DNA from: Plectrocnemia conspersa
Lineage: Eukaryota > Arthropoda > Insecta > Trichoptera > Polycentropodidae
Direction of reading: 5' to 3'
DNA: 64,000 bases
Assembly: GCA_009617715.1 (NCBI GenBank)
Contig: VTFK01000218.1
Span: forward strand, 558,001 to 622,000
In this document: piece after piece, positions 1 to 11,474 of the stretch
Position numbering within the stretch: position 1 is the stretch's first letter
Layout: each line of letters begins with the position of its first letter
Program-made: the position numbers and the translations under genes
Notes under the pieces: model-generated
What the model was told of the DNA's origin: nothing
The model's database searches: none
What the model saw: only the letters and a program-made list of their open reading frames with translations

Positions 1-844
1 AAAGAAATATATAGTCAAATGGCAATTATAAAGGTTTTGAAATTAAATAGTTGGATAGCATACGAGAGAATAATCAATCTTTCTTGAAACAAATTGTTAC
101 TAGAGAGTCAAGTGTAATTGAAAAGGTAAATTAGTTAATAAATATCATTCCCGTCTATACAATTTTCAAGTCTATCTATGTAGGTATAATATATTGTCAA
201 CAAGTAGAACGTATGAAGGCGAGACATTCGATAAAACGTCGTATATGTTATTTATTCAACTTTGTTTAAATTCTATAAAAGTTATCATGGTCAATTACGT
301 TAAAATTTGGGTTAACTAACTTATTTTTATTATTGTATTTAAACCGTATTTTAATGTAATTTTTGATATTTTTCTATACTTACTTTACAATAGATATATG
401 TATATATAAATGTTTATAAAATACCTTAAAATAAATGTTACTATTGTACATTTACTAAAAAAAATAAGGATGAATTTTTTTTTAACATATTTCAATCAAG
501 TCTAGACTCTACACTTTGCGTATTGAATGTTTGTTTTTGATTCTACTTTTAACAACTACAAATACGCCTTAACTATTGTATGTAAGTTTCGTAGACGTTG
601 ATAAGTTAACATAAGAGTACCTAAAAGTAGTATAAGTTAAACTTATATTTATAATATTTATATATAGAAAAATACATAATTCAATTTAAAGAGTATCTTA
701 ACAAGAATTGTTTAAACATATAGTGTATTATATTTTTTGCTTTAAAAGTTTTTTATTCTGCTTGCATGTTTTATTAATAAATAATAAACAATTTATATAT
801 ATTTTATTATAAGATTGCAACACAAAATAAGTTTGTAACAAAAA

Positions 845-1000
845 ATAAATACATAACAACAGCCGTCTGAGATCTTGACAAGTGCAGCATATTGTAATGC
901 TAAATGACAAGTGCAAGGTTGCCAAATCGCAACCTATATAAACTCTGAACGGCAACGTAAGTTTCAATAATAAAATAAACGGCATAAACAATATTTATAT
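845..1000 (+). repeat. Dispersed repeat, copy 1 of 2
   Basis: This segment shares blocks in the same order with 1685-1845. Both have 'aatgctaaatgacaagtg', then a 'ggttgccaaa' or 'ggttaccaaa' block, then 'aataaaataaac'. The copies are clearly diverged. No terminal inverted repeats or target duplications were identified, so the element class is unknown. Confidence 0.6.
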
Positions 1001-1684
1001 ATGGTCCATCGATCATAGGATCATGATTCCGATTTGATAAAATGCTTTCTGCTGGTCTGCATGATACTTTTATAACTTCTTCGACGAATGAAAACCTTTG
1101 ATCATACATGTGTTCTTTAAAGTTTAAAGTTAAGTAAACTATAATGGAGCGATAAATCCAAAAAATAGGAAAATGAGGTAGACATTTAAAACTTTTAGTA
1201 TGTCTGTACTGAATCGATGTATTGATACAGTACTACTTTTGCTTTTTTATATATTTTTAGTGTATGAAACAAATTTATAAAAGGCAAACCATAACAGTAA
1301 AATACTACTTTTATTATATTTTATTATTATGGTTTGAACTTTTGGAAGATGATTCACTAGCAATATTTTCTTTCCATACCAAAAAGCAGAAGCTATCACA
1401 GCAGAATTTTACGATTAATCAGTAGAAACAAAATTTTCAATAAAATTCGGATGACGTTTTAAAACACACGTTTTTTATCATCCGCAGAAGTCGGGCCTCT
1501 AGATTTTTCTATTTCTAACCCATTGCTTAAAATATTTCTAATTAAAAAAAGTTGTGCGTCTACCTTCTGTGGGACCCATTAAATAATGGGAAAAAGTGTT
1601 AAAAGCGCCATAAATCAAATTCTACTAGTTTTTATAACACAGCGGCTATATGTTTACATACCGCACGTAACACAAATGTATTAG

Positions 1685-1845
1685 ATAAATAAATCACAAC
1701 AGTCATTTGGAACAAATGCAACACATTGGAATGCTAAATGACAAGTGAGAGGTTACCAAATGGCCAAATCTATTTTTACTCCAAAATGTAATGCGACGCC
1801 AGTTTAGAAAATAAAATAAACAGACACAAATAATTTCCATTTATT
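1685..1845 (+). repeat. Dispersed repeat, copy 2 of 2
   Basis: Diverged direct copy of 845-1000, about 840 bp downstream. It ends immediately before the acceptor-like site of the possible exon at 1856. Confidence 0.6.
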
Positions 1846-1855
1846 GTAATTGCAG

Positions 1856-2067
1856 TGTTGAAAAGCACAATATCTTACACAGGCAGACCAAACGCACACA
1901 TAGCGTCTTTATTCCCATTTCTATTCGGAATTCGCTTCCGTCAACACTTCATTAAGAACTTCCACTTGATATCTCCGACCGATAAGAGCAAGAAAGCATC
2001 CGTTACAAGAGCTCATAGACGACTAGATTATTCAGATGCAAACAAAGACTTAAATGTATATGTATAA
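1856..2067 (+). CDS. Possible 3'-terminal coding exon of an unrecognised gene
   Basis: A good acceptor-like site ('ttgtaattgcag') precedes an open frame of about 70 codons ending in TAA at 2067. Its composition is less biased and more basic than the surrounding AT-driven frames; it contains RFRQHFIKNF and RRLDYSDANKDL. The frame from the acceptor has no start codon near its beginning, so it would have to be a last exon whose upstream exons lie left of the window. A polyadenylation-like 'aataaa' follows near 2110. No family was recognised. It could be a chance open frame. Confidence 0.3.
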
Positions 2068-4096
2068 TAGCAAAAAAACTTTTTTTAATTAACTTTGTCT
2101 TGTGTAAAAATAAATACTAAGAGGTCAGTGAAGAAATACAAATACACGCAGAATATACGCATTTGCTGAGAACAGGGGTGAAGTGCAAAATAAATAAAAT
2201 ATGTATTATAATAAATAAATCAATAAAATTAAAAGTACATATAAAGGTAAGGATTTTAATAAATAAAACATATATAACTTTAACAACAGTAAAGGGTAAT
2301 AAGATAATAATCTCGACAACCGTATCTCAAGAAAAACAAAATAATACCGCCCTGTGTACACAAATATACCGGTACCGTACTTGAGGGCAATTGCCTAATC
2401 ACAGGGCAGAAAATTAAGAGCACGCGTTGAACGATATTTTTGTGTACCGACTGTTGAAAATAAATATACTAATACTACCTAATCTATTTTGGTTCACCAA
2501 AATTAAAATCTCCTCTTGTATAATTATTTTTTTAACAATGAATTGAATTTAATCTCCGCATTTTCTGAATACCATAATTTTTAATAATTTGTCTTTGATC
2601 ATGATTAAGTCAAATAAGTCAAGTTTTTGATTAAAAATATAATATCAGATGCAGTGCGTTTATTTTGCTAAATTAAATAGAAGAAGCTACGTGTTATCTA
2701 GTTCAGTTCTTTATTTTCAGGTTTGTAGTTTTATTGACTACTGAGGAATTTAAGTACACTTTAAAAACTACGTTTAATGATACGCTTTTCACGTTTATAA
2801 GCAGATATTTTTTTTTCATAAAATTATAATACAAATAAACTTGTTATTAAGTTTATATTCAAAGCCTTTGCTTTTTAAAAATATTTTATATGAGATATAA
2901 AATAAAATATTTTGTGGTGAATAGAGCTTTATTTTAAACAGAGTTAAGCTACTTAAGATTTTCATTATTCGTTATATCCCCACAGGGATATACTATGTAT
3001 GTATTCCCTAATTTATTACTCGCGCATAATATGATTTTAGTGATATGGTTATATGGTTATATTCAATATACCTAACTATATCTACTGGTTTGATATAACA
3101 TAATCCACAATTATCCATAAATACGCATTGTCAATAAGACCTCATAATATGGATCAAATTCGATTGAACAAGGGCAAACAATGGCTAGATTAATTTTATC
3201 AAAATCTTATTACCCATAATAATAAATTATTTTACTGTGTGAGCGGTTTGTTAAAAAATTTTAACATATATGTAATATAATATTTTTTTAATATATAATA
3301 ACAAACATTAAACAAACATATATAATAACCTATCACATTTGATATACATACAAAAAAAGGAACGTTAATTCAGGATTCATGAATACTACGCACGAAAAGA
3401 TGTTTACAGATATTTTGATAGTATGATTTAAAAAAATATATTTTCTTGATTACATGTAGAGATTAAATTTATATAGATATTTTAGTTTCTTTCATTTTAG
3501 TATATGAAAATAGCAAAATTATAATTGATGGTACATTAAATAGCTCCCAACATTATAATAGAAAATATAAATGACGACCGGATGATGAAAAAAAATTCAG
3601 AAATATTCTATTGAATTATTTAATATATAAACCGTAGATATACATATTTGTATGTATTAAGTATATATATAGATGGATAGGGATAGCTTAACGCTTGTAA
3701 TACGCATGTATTTGCATTTTTTAGAGTATTTAACTTGAAAAGTATGATAAACCAGTATCATGAAAATCAAAATATTTTAGTTATAACTGCTATTTATATA
3801 AAAATATGACTAAATCTTAAAATAGAGTTTCATTTCATAAATTGCTATTTAGTAAAGTACTGGGGTGTAAATTAACCGTTTTATTTTAATATAAGTGAAA
3901 GTAATGAAAGTATCTTCTTTATACATTTATTTATATAATGCTATTTTGCTATTAATTATTATTATTAATAGAAGAACGACTCGTCATGATCCCAAAACAG
4001 TGTGAAATGATTATTATTTAAATCATTTATTTGACACATTCTTTTATTTAAAAAATAAAAGAAAAAAATATGTTATTATAAGTAAAATAATATTAC
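2068..4096. other. AT-rich non-coding region
   Basis: No gene is supported. The frame at 2163-2384 is Lys/Ile/Asn-rich and looks like random AT-rich translation. If the gene at 4097-4528 continues, this stretch is its first intron, because no second exon could be identified. Confidence 0.5.
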
Positions 4097-4528
4097 CTGA
4101 CTTTGCCCATAAGCTCCCAAAAATCCTAATGTGATGGTTTCGCTGAAGTTGTGCAAACCAACACCCGTCAAATAGTCATACAGAAATCTATAGCCCTCCT
4201 TCTTTCCTCCCTGCAAGGCATCTTTCCGATTCAGGGCTACAGCATCGTATTCTCCATCGTATTCTACGTCAACGCTGCTACCGTTCGAAGATCCAAAGAA
4301 TATTTCACTGGTGACATTCGGGACGAACTCTTCATTTCTTCCTGCCAGCATTCCGGGGCAAGTTTTATTCACGTTTGTTCCGTAAGAAGCACTGACAGCT
4401 CCCCCGAAACATATCAATAGAAAAAACGTCAAACACAACATTCCACAATCGTGGCACACAATTTCGTTATGTAGACATCGCGTTCTTGGCTTAGCCACTA
4501 AGGGTTCATCACCACTACGCTTACTCAT
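4097..4528 (-). CDS. First coding exon of a membrane receptor, possibly a receptor guanylyl cyclase
   Basis: The start is ATG at 4528. The exon runs 144 codons and ends in phase 0 at a GTAATA donor, just after a Gln codon. Seen in the protein: about 28 polar N-terminal residues with several Cys/His, a hydrophobic segment at about residues 29-46 (signal anchor or signal peptide), then a segment with four N-glycosylation sequons (NKT, NVT, NGS, NFS). The end, ETITLGFLGAYGQSQ, resembles the first beta strand of a type I periplasmic-binding-fold ligand domain, as found at the N-terminus of receptor guanylyl cyclases and related receptors. That family call is an inference from one short motif. The remaining exons are not visible; the next would lie below 4097, probably beyond the left edge. 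Confidence 0.45.
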
Positions 4529-4880
4529 TTTTTAGGAAGATAATTACAACATCGATATATTCCTAAAGTGCATTAAGTTAAATCTTATAATAATTTATTT
4601 TATTATATTACAAAATAACTAAATTATGTTAATATAAAATGATAGCTAAAACTTATATTTTTTATTTGATCTTTTAATAACAAGTTGAGTGACAACATAA
4701 TCAAAACCTTCTAAAATATAATTTATGTTTAACGTTTTTTCGAATTTCCCGACGCGTTTTTCTCGAGCTTTTAAAGCCCGTCTGTCTGCGGCGAAAGCTG
4801 GTTATCAACTGAAGGCTTCGCGGGAGAGTGTTTCACGCACACGCTGAAAAGTTTCTCCTGTCCTATATCTACGTATTGTA
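4529..4880 (-). promoter_or_regulatory. 5' leader and promoter region of the receptor gene
   Basis: Directly upstream of the ATG at 4528 lies AT-rich sequence, then a GC-elevated block at about 4735-4870 ('cgacgcgtttttctcgagc', 'gtctgcggcgaaagctgg'). This block stands out sharply from its surroundings. Its position suggests a 5' UTR or core promoter; no TATA box or initiator was assigned. Confidence 0.35.
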
Positions 4881-7800
4881 TATAAATATTGGGATTGTGT
4901 ATATATAACTAAAAGCGAAAACACGCAATACTCATACAATATAAACATTTGATCTCATTTTTTTTTTATTATTAGTATAACATGGAAATAGGGTTAAAAA
5001 TGGGAAACGAAAAAGATGTAGGGATTGTATAAGGAAAATACGAGGTATAAGAGTAAAATCAGAATAGGAAATAAAGCATTGAGTGGCACGCTTTTCTATA
5101 TTACTTTTATTTAAACAATATAACATATCGCATAGGGCACGTAATTGTTTTATCATGTATATACGAATATCGAATAACAAGCAGCTCGTCCAAACTATAT
5201 TATAGTATATTGTAACTATTGATTAATATTATTTACCCAATTATCTAAGCTACAAATAAATGTTAAGGGGTGTAATAAATTATAGAGTATATGATGATTC
5301 ATATCCGTAAATATCAAAGATGGTTTAAAAAATTAAATATCTAAAGAAAATATAAAAAAAGGGATTGGCTCTTATCAGTGTATGAACTGCCAACAAGTCC
5401 ACAACAACTCTCTGAAAATCCATGATCGTACATCGAAAAATTCAAAGCAAAGCAGTCTTAAAAGCTTCTATTGAAAATGTTACACCAACATAGTTTAGGA
5501 CCTTCAGAATCATCTCCATATTTATCAAAGTTATAAATTATTTTTTTATTCATTTTTTATATTAAATGTATATGTACATATTTTCATATAAGAATTCCAA
5601 GTAAGCAAAAAGTCTTTACTGGTAGCATTTTACATAATTTTGTTGTATTCGATGATTGTACACCGTAAAAAGGGTTTGTAATTGAGTAAATATTGTTAGT
5701 AAATACAATTGGCCCTAACTAATAATAGGCATATTATAGTTTGAAAGTTATTTGTTTATTCCGAGTAACAGTGAATAAACAAGTAACTCATGAAGCAAAA
5801 GTCGAATAAGCAATTAGCGATGATTGGTTTGTTTGCAATGATACAAATATTTCTCAGAAAAATAAAATTTAGCGAAAGAGCAATCAATAGATAATAGGCA
5901 ATGTATTGTAGCTTATATATATAAACGTTATAGAGATCTCATTTAGATAATTTTAAACTGTCTCGCCATTTTACACTGCAAATTTTACTTTATCAATTAG
6001 CTGATGACTAAGGAAAAAGTACAAGATTAAAAAGTATGTCAAGTTAGAAAAGCTAGCACATCAAGTTAATTAAAAACTTTATAGTGTGTTTGAATAAGCT
6101 ATTATTATTTCACTCCCACCTCTTGTTTATTATTGATTTTACTTAACATCAACCTTCTTAATTGATTCGCATGAACATATTAATAAAATGTGTAATTATT
6201 TTAAAGGGTATGTATATATAGATACAGGTAGCACATTAAAATTCAAAGGTCAAGCTTATTTTAAAATAAGTTAGAACAAATTAAATTCCTTTATTATGCA
6301 ATACAATCGGAAATATAAATAAATCATCCACGACTTTTATGTTCTGCTATTTCATTTAGTTTGAAACCTCTAAATTATCACAGTATTTACCTATTTATAT
6401 ATTATGCATTGACAAAGCTTCGATCCGAAGGTTTTGGCTATTCAAAGAAGAGCTTTTCATCGTCCGACCTTGATTTATTCTTGTTATTTAATATCTCACT
6501 GTTTTATATATCATATTTCTTGTGCAAATAAGAGTAAATAAATGTTTAACACGAAACGCGTTACACAATAAACTTATCTATAGCATTCAAGAATTCTAAT
6601 TATGAATAAAAAAAAATCTCTAAAGCTTCCCTTTCAAATTAACGAAATTCTTATGTCGGAGAGTTTTCTTTCAACGCTCTAAGATTATTACAGACTAATT
6701 TGTGAATTATATTTTATATAAATAGAACAATTAAACTATTTATTACAATGATCAATTTAAAAAATATATTAATATATTTAAGATTTATACAAAAATATTT
6801 GTATCAAAAAATATATAAAAAAGCGGATACAAATTGGCAAAAAAAGTTGTGTGTTAAATGTGAAAAAATTCCAATTCGTTAAACTTTCGAGGTTCCAAAG
6901 ATACGAAACGTGAGGTCTGGCCCTGTCGTAAAACTTGATTGGTCCCTTTTCATTGATTAATTCTGGCTGGCTTTTTACACCACGAACGAATTGGACAAAA
7001 GGTTTTGCAACAATGAGCAAATGATACCATCAAATTTATGTTAAAAAGTAGGTCTTGTATAATAGATAAAATTTTGCGTGTGACAGTTTTATTATTTAAT
7101 ATTATAAAACCTTGCTTCTTTATAAAACTTGTATTACCTATAATAGTTGTTGCTTGCTTTAGCTGAACTTTCAATACGTTCTTGACAAAATGGATTTCTG
7201 AGAGTTGTTTTCATATCCTTTGTATTTACTTTTTTATTTATAGTAACAATGTGCTATATATCGTTCGATCTTTGAACGTTTTGTTAGCCATAGATTCATT
7301 TTATTTTTAGCGATAAATACATTTTATTTTAGCGATAAATCTACTTACGTTTTTAAAACATGCGGTCGATTGTTACCTTTTTTATCTCTAGATGTATGCA
7401 AAAAAAATCAAATTATTTTTTCAAGTTTAGCTTGAAAATTACCCATTAGAAGCTACGATAAATTTTAATTTGTCTTTTAGATAAGGTATTTTTAACAGGG
7501 AATAATAAAATTCGTATGTATATTAAATTTGCAAATTAATCTCTATTTGTGGTTAATAAAGAACAATTGAGAGACATTGTTACAAAAAAATATATACAAC
7601 TAGTATTTGGTTCAAAAGTTCCATGGTATCTTTGATACTATTATGAATATTAAGAAATGCACAAATTCTCTTATATCTACAAATTAATGACATCAAAAAG
7701 TAATTTTATAAACATGAGACATATTCTTGGTTATTTCCAATACGAAATAATCCAATAGTTATTCATATATACCAATTTAATATTCGTGTTATTTATATAC

Positions 7801-9061
7801 AAATATGAAGTAGATCTATGTAGTAGTATGTTTATATTTTTTCTTAAAACTAAAAAATATATAAGGCAGTCAAACCGAATAACTGAACACGCAATCACTG
7901 TCGGAGAATTGATGTGGAAAAGTCTTTCATAAAATATATTTTAATACTTTCTCGCGGTTTATCGTTAATATTAAAGGTGCATTTATTGGTGAAAGTGAAG
8001 CCATAATTCTCTTGAATAAATCGCAACCCATCTATGAATATATAAAGCAAAATTTTACAATATTGGCTGTCAATTGAATTATTGGAATCGCACCCGTTAA
8101 AAAATCAACGGAGTGAACAAGAAGACCCAAGCTTTTTAATATGAATTATCTATGAAAAATATAATTTATTTATAAAATATTATTCACTTAAAAAATATTA
8201 ACATATTTATAGATATGTTTTTACTACACAAATAATAATAAATTCTTAATCGATTTTATTGCGTGTTATTTTTATATTAAATAATTATTTTAATTTTATT
8301 AGGTAGTCATAAAATACCATTCCTAAATACCCCTCACATTTCCGATGATAAATTTAACTAAACATTATAATTTTATTTTTATTTGACATACACATGTATT
8401 TATATAAATCATATAATACAAAATGGGAATACATTTTAAAATATATGTACAATTTCTGTAAAAAAAATATGGTTGATGTCCTCGTGACCCTATCATTTAA
8501 TATGTATTATAAAAGCCTCCGGCTCTAGATAGGGGTTAAATTTACCAATTCGTATACTCCATTGTCGTTTTTGCTTATTTTCATCTTGAATGTCGAAAGG
8601 GCAACAAGGACTTAAATATAAATGTGAGAGGCTCTATTTTAAAATTGAAAGCATTTTATTTAGTCCTCTTGGATTGCCACAAAAGCACGTCCGACATGTA
8701 TTATTGCAAAGTAGTCTGGAAAACATCGAAATGTTGACCTTAGTATTTCAACATCTTCATGTCAGACATTAGACATTTATGATTTATTCAAACAATGTAT
8801 TTATTTTTGATTAGATTTCTTTTGAAAAGTATCTGAGAGATTCGTTATTATAGAAATTCGATAATACTAAAATTAGCATTTATATAAATTGTTCGCTGAT
8901 GAAATCGAAAATTTTAGGGATTCATACAATCTACGAAAATTCGACATTGATAAGTTTTTATTAAATTATTATTTTGTATGCGAAACGTCTATAGCAGTGA
9001 TTCTTAAACTTGGTGCTGTTGCGCCTTCTTTGCCAAAGTTTTCAGGTGTTTGCATATTTTA

Positions 9062-9202
9062 GGTTGCAACAACAACTTCAATGGCTCTTACAACCCTATA
9101 TCTATATTGACCTTCGTGAGCTATTATCTCCCACTGCCTCAATTTTCTAATATTTACACCTTCTGGTGCTTCTATGAAAATGCGCTTACCATACGAATCT
9201 CA
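9062..9202 (-). pseudogene. Short coding-like fragment of unknown origin
   Basis: On the minus strand, about 45 codons read as protein-like sequence with balanced composition (KRIFIEAPEGVNI, then WEIIAHEGQYRYRVVRAIE) before a TAA. Stops lie just upstream in the same frame and no splice structure was found. It looks like a relic of a mobile element or a processed copy, but the family was not recognised. Confidence 0.3.
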
Positions 9203-9599
9203 ATATAAACACTGGATTCTTGCTTAAACCGATTCAACGATATCGACATATGATATGTTATTTATGCTTTGGTAAGATTCTTCGAAATGTATATTATGAT
9301 TCTTTTACATTCACTTTCTTGAGTTTTTCAAGAGTTATAGTGTTTATTATAAAAAGTAACAAAGGGTGTTTCAATTGTAAATTAGTGGCCGAAAACAACT
9401 TTGCCAATTTCAAGAACAACAGGTTTGATCAGTGTTTCGCTAATTGTGCTTTTAGAACTTTTAACAAATTCCTAAATCAAACTTACTAAACTTAACCCAT
9501 TTATTTTATTTATTAAAAATCTGACCATTATGATTTGACAAATTTCTGTAATAATATACTTTATACGTAATAATTTCTTGCACATACGTGTGTTCAAAT

Positions 9600-9730
9600 T
9601 CAAACATATAGCCAGCAACGTATACGAGTGGTAAGTCAATGACAAATACTGGAAAGACTTGGGTTCCAAATCCACAGGAAAATATTGTTTTTTAATTTCA
9701 ATCGTTTTTTGGATATCGGAATTGGTGTTT
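9600..9730 (+). repeat. tRNA-derived SINE-like segment
   Basis: It contains a polymerase III B-box-like stretch ('gacttgggttccaaatcc'), preceded at tRNA-like distance by 'tatacgagtggtaag', which can pass for an A box. Similar B-box contexts occur at 40.5 kb, 46.4 kb and (minus strand) 37.5 kb. No tail or target duplication was defined. Confidence 0.35.
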
Positions 9731-10449
9731 ATGTATTATATAATTATAATTTTAATCGATTTTATATAATACATTTTTTTTAATTTAACAGGAAGTTGTT
9801 AATAAATTTACATATTTTTTTGGGTGTAATACATTAAGTACCTAACCTAAATTAATACCTTAATCTATAACACTTTCAGTTTCTTAATTTCTGGATTATT
9901 AAGCTAATTATTTATAGAGGAAAAGTTGACATAAACCTCTTTGCAGATCTATTATTTTTAACATTATAATTTTTTTTTTTAAATAGTTACAAATATTTAT
10001 GTACACACATATCGTTAAAATAAATAATAGATAATGAATATAGAAAACAAGATCATTATACATGTATATTAATATAACATTATTATTTATTATTATCATT
10101 ATACATGTATATTAATAAAACATTAATATACATATTCTATGAAATTTAATTATGACTGTCTGTGAATTTGCTTATTGTAGAAACACGTGAAACGGCTCAC
10201 CCGTCTCAATATGTAGATAGCAAAAATGTCTTTATACTATGAGTCAAATGATTAACAGAAACTTTATGAAGTGCTGACCATTGTCAACTCTCGCGGATTA
10301 TAAACTTTCAAAAATCATAAAAATTTTAATGAAAATTTTATATTTTTTTATTTATTAATTTATTATCAGCTAATTATATATGCATAATTTACTATTTTCG
10401 TGTTTGCAAAAATGAAGAATAAATATTTTTTGATACTTCCAAATCGATA

Positions 10450-10531
10450 ATAAATATGAATTACCTAATCAAATTATTTATTCTGTGTAATTACACAGAA
10501 TAAATTATTTGATTAGGAAATTAATATTTAT
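10450..10531. repeat. 82 bp near-perfect palindrome
   Basis: The sequence is self-complementary about a centre at 10490/10491. The inner 27 bp arms (10464-10490 and 10491-10517) differ at one pair, and the outer 14 bp on each side at two more. There is no loop. The DNA could extrude as a cruciform. It carries no coding sequence and is not an obvious TIR element. Confidence 0.85.
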
Positions 10532-11474
10532 TAATTAATTTTGATACCAATTGGTAGCAAAATTGCATTATAATAGTTATAAAAAAATATGCTCACATCT
10601 CGTACTAGCAGTGCTAACTATCAAGCGACGGATAACAAACAATCATATAATAAATCACTAATTTAAATGATAACAATATACTTATATATAGTTTTTTTAT
10701 GTACGACCGTCCTCCGAGTACGCCGTGTTTGTTTTTTGCAAATACTCCGGATTTTAATTTTTTAATTAAACGGTAAATATTTTTTATTACATACAAGCGC
10801 CTCTGTGGACAATTTTCATTCATTACTAACAAAAATATTGAATAAATGGTTCATAGCTTAGCTAAATATTAAATTTATAATATATCGTTGACTTAATTTG
10901 TTTATCATTCGACATTTTTATGTATTGGTACATATGCTTATTATATAACAAATTTAGTTTATCGCAGTTTATGATAAAAAACTGCAGAAGGTCTGTTTAT
11001 AAGTTTTAAACATATTGTTTGACCAGGTCGTGTTATCTGTGTAGAATTGAATTGCGGCTCTAATACTCAAAACATATTCATTACAGTCTCGGTTTTTGAC
11101 GTGATAAGACTGCGATTTTCACTCCAGGTTCGTAGAATAATTATAATTGTTGTTATTAATAATTACATGAATCTATTTAAGATATTATTATATTTTTAAT
11201 TATTCTTTATAAAATACGCTTAATGTCATTATAATTTATTTAGTTTTAAATTTAATTAAATGTAAGCCGATAGTCATTTCTCAGCCGACCGCTCATGTAA
11301 CTGTATTCACTTCATCGATGGCTACTTTATGGTTGAGTGAGTGAATATGAGTGTGATGCTCTTTATTCGAGTAATTTAAATCAATCATTTTATGTGATGT
11401 TAGTGATTATTTATGATCAATTGACAAGACGACAATGTTGTACCATATTTTAAATTGCTTATTATTATCATAGA

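Larger units (their letters stand above)
1..1854. other. AT-rich non-coding region with a diverged repeat pair
   Basis: No convincing gene is visible. The short open frames here are low-complexity and AT-driven. The only structure seen is a pair of related segments (about 845-1000 and 1685-1845), listed separately. Confidence 0.6.
4881..11474. other. Long intergenic region, mostly AT-rich
   Basis: No gene can be supported in 6.6 kb. The short frames at 4932, 6778, 6950, 9220, 9908 and 10614 are AT-driven. Structures described separately are a coding-like fragment at 9062-9202, a SINE-like segment near 9600-9730 and a palindrome at 10450-10531. A direct repeat of about 30 bp ('cattatacatgtatattaata') also occurs at about 10050 and 10097. 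The last 200 bp before 11475 must contain the galactokinase promoter. Confidence 0.55.

Noticed and set aside
4151..4420. 89-codon plus-strand frame
   Set aside because: Antisense to the minus-strand receptor exon, which has a start codon, signal anchor, glycosylation sites and a donor site.
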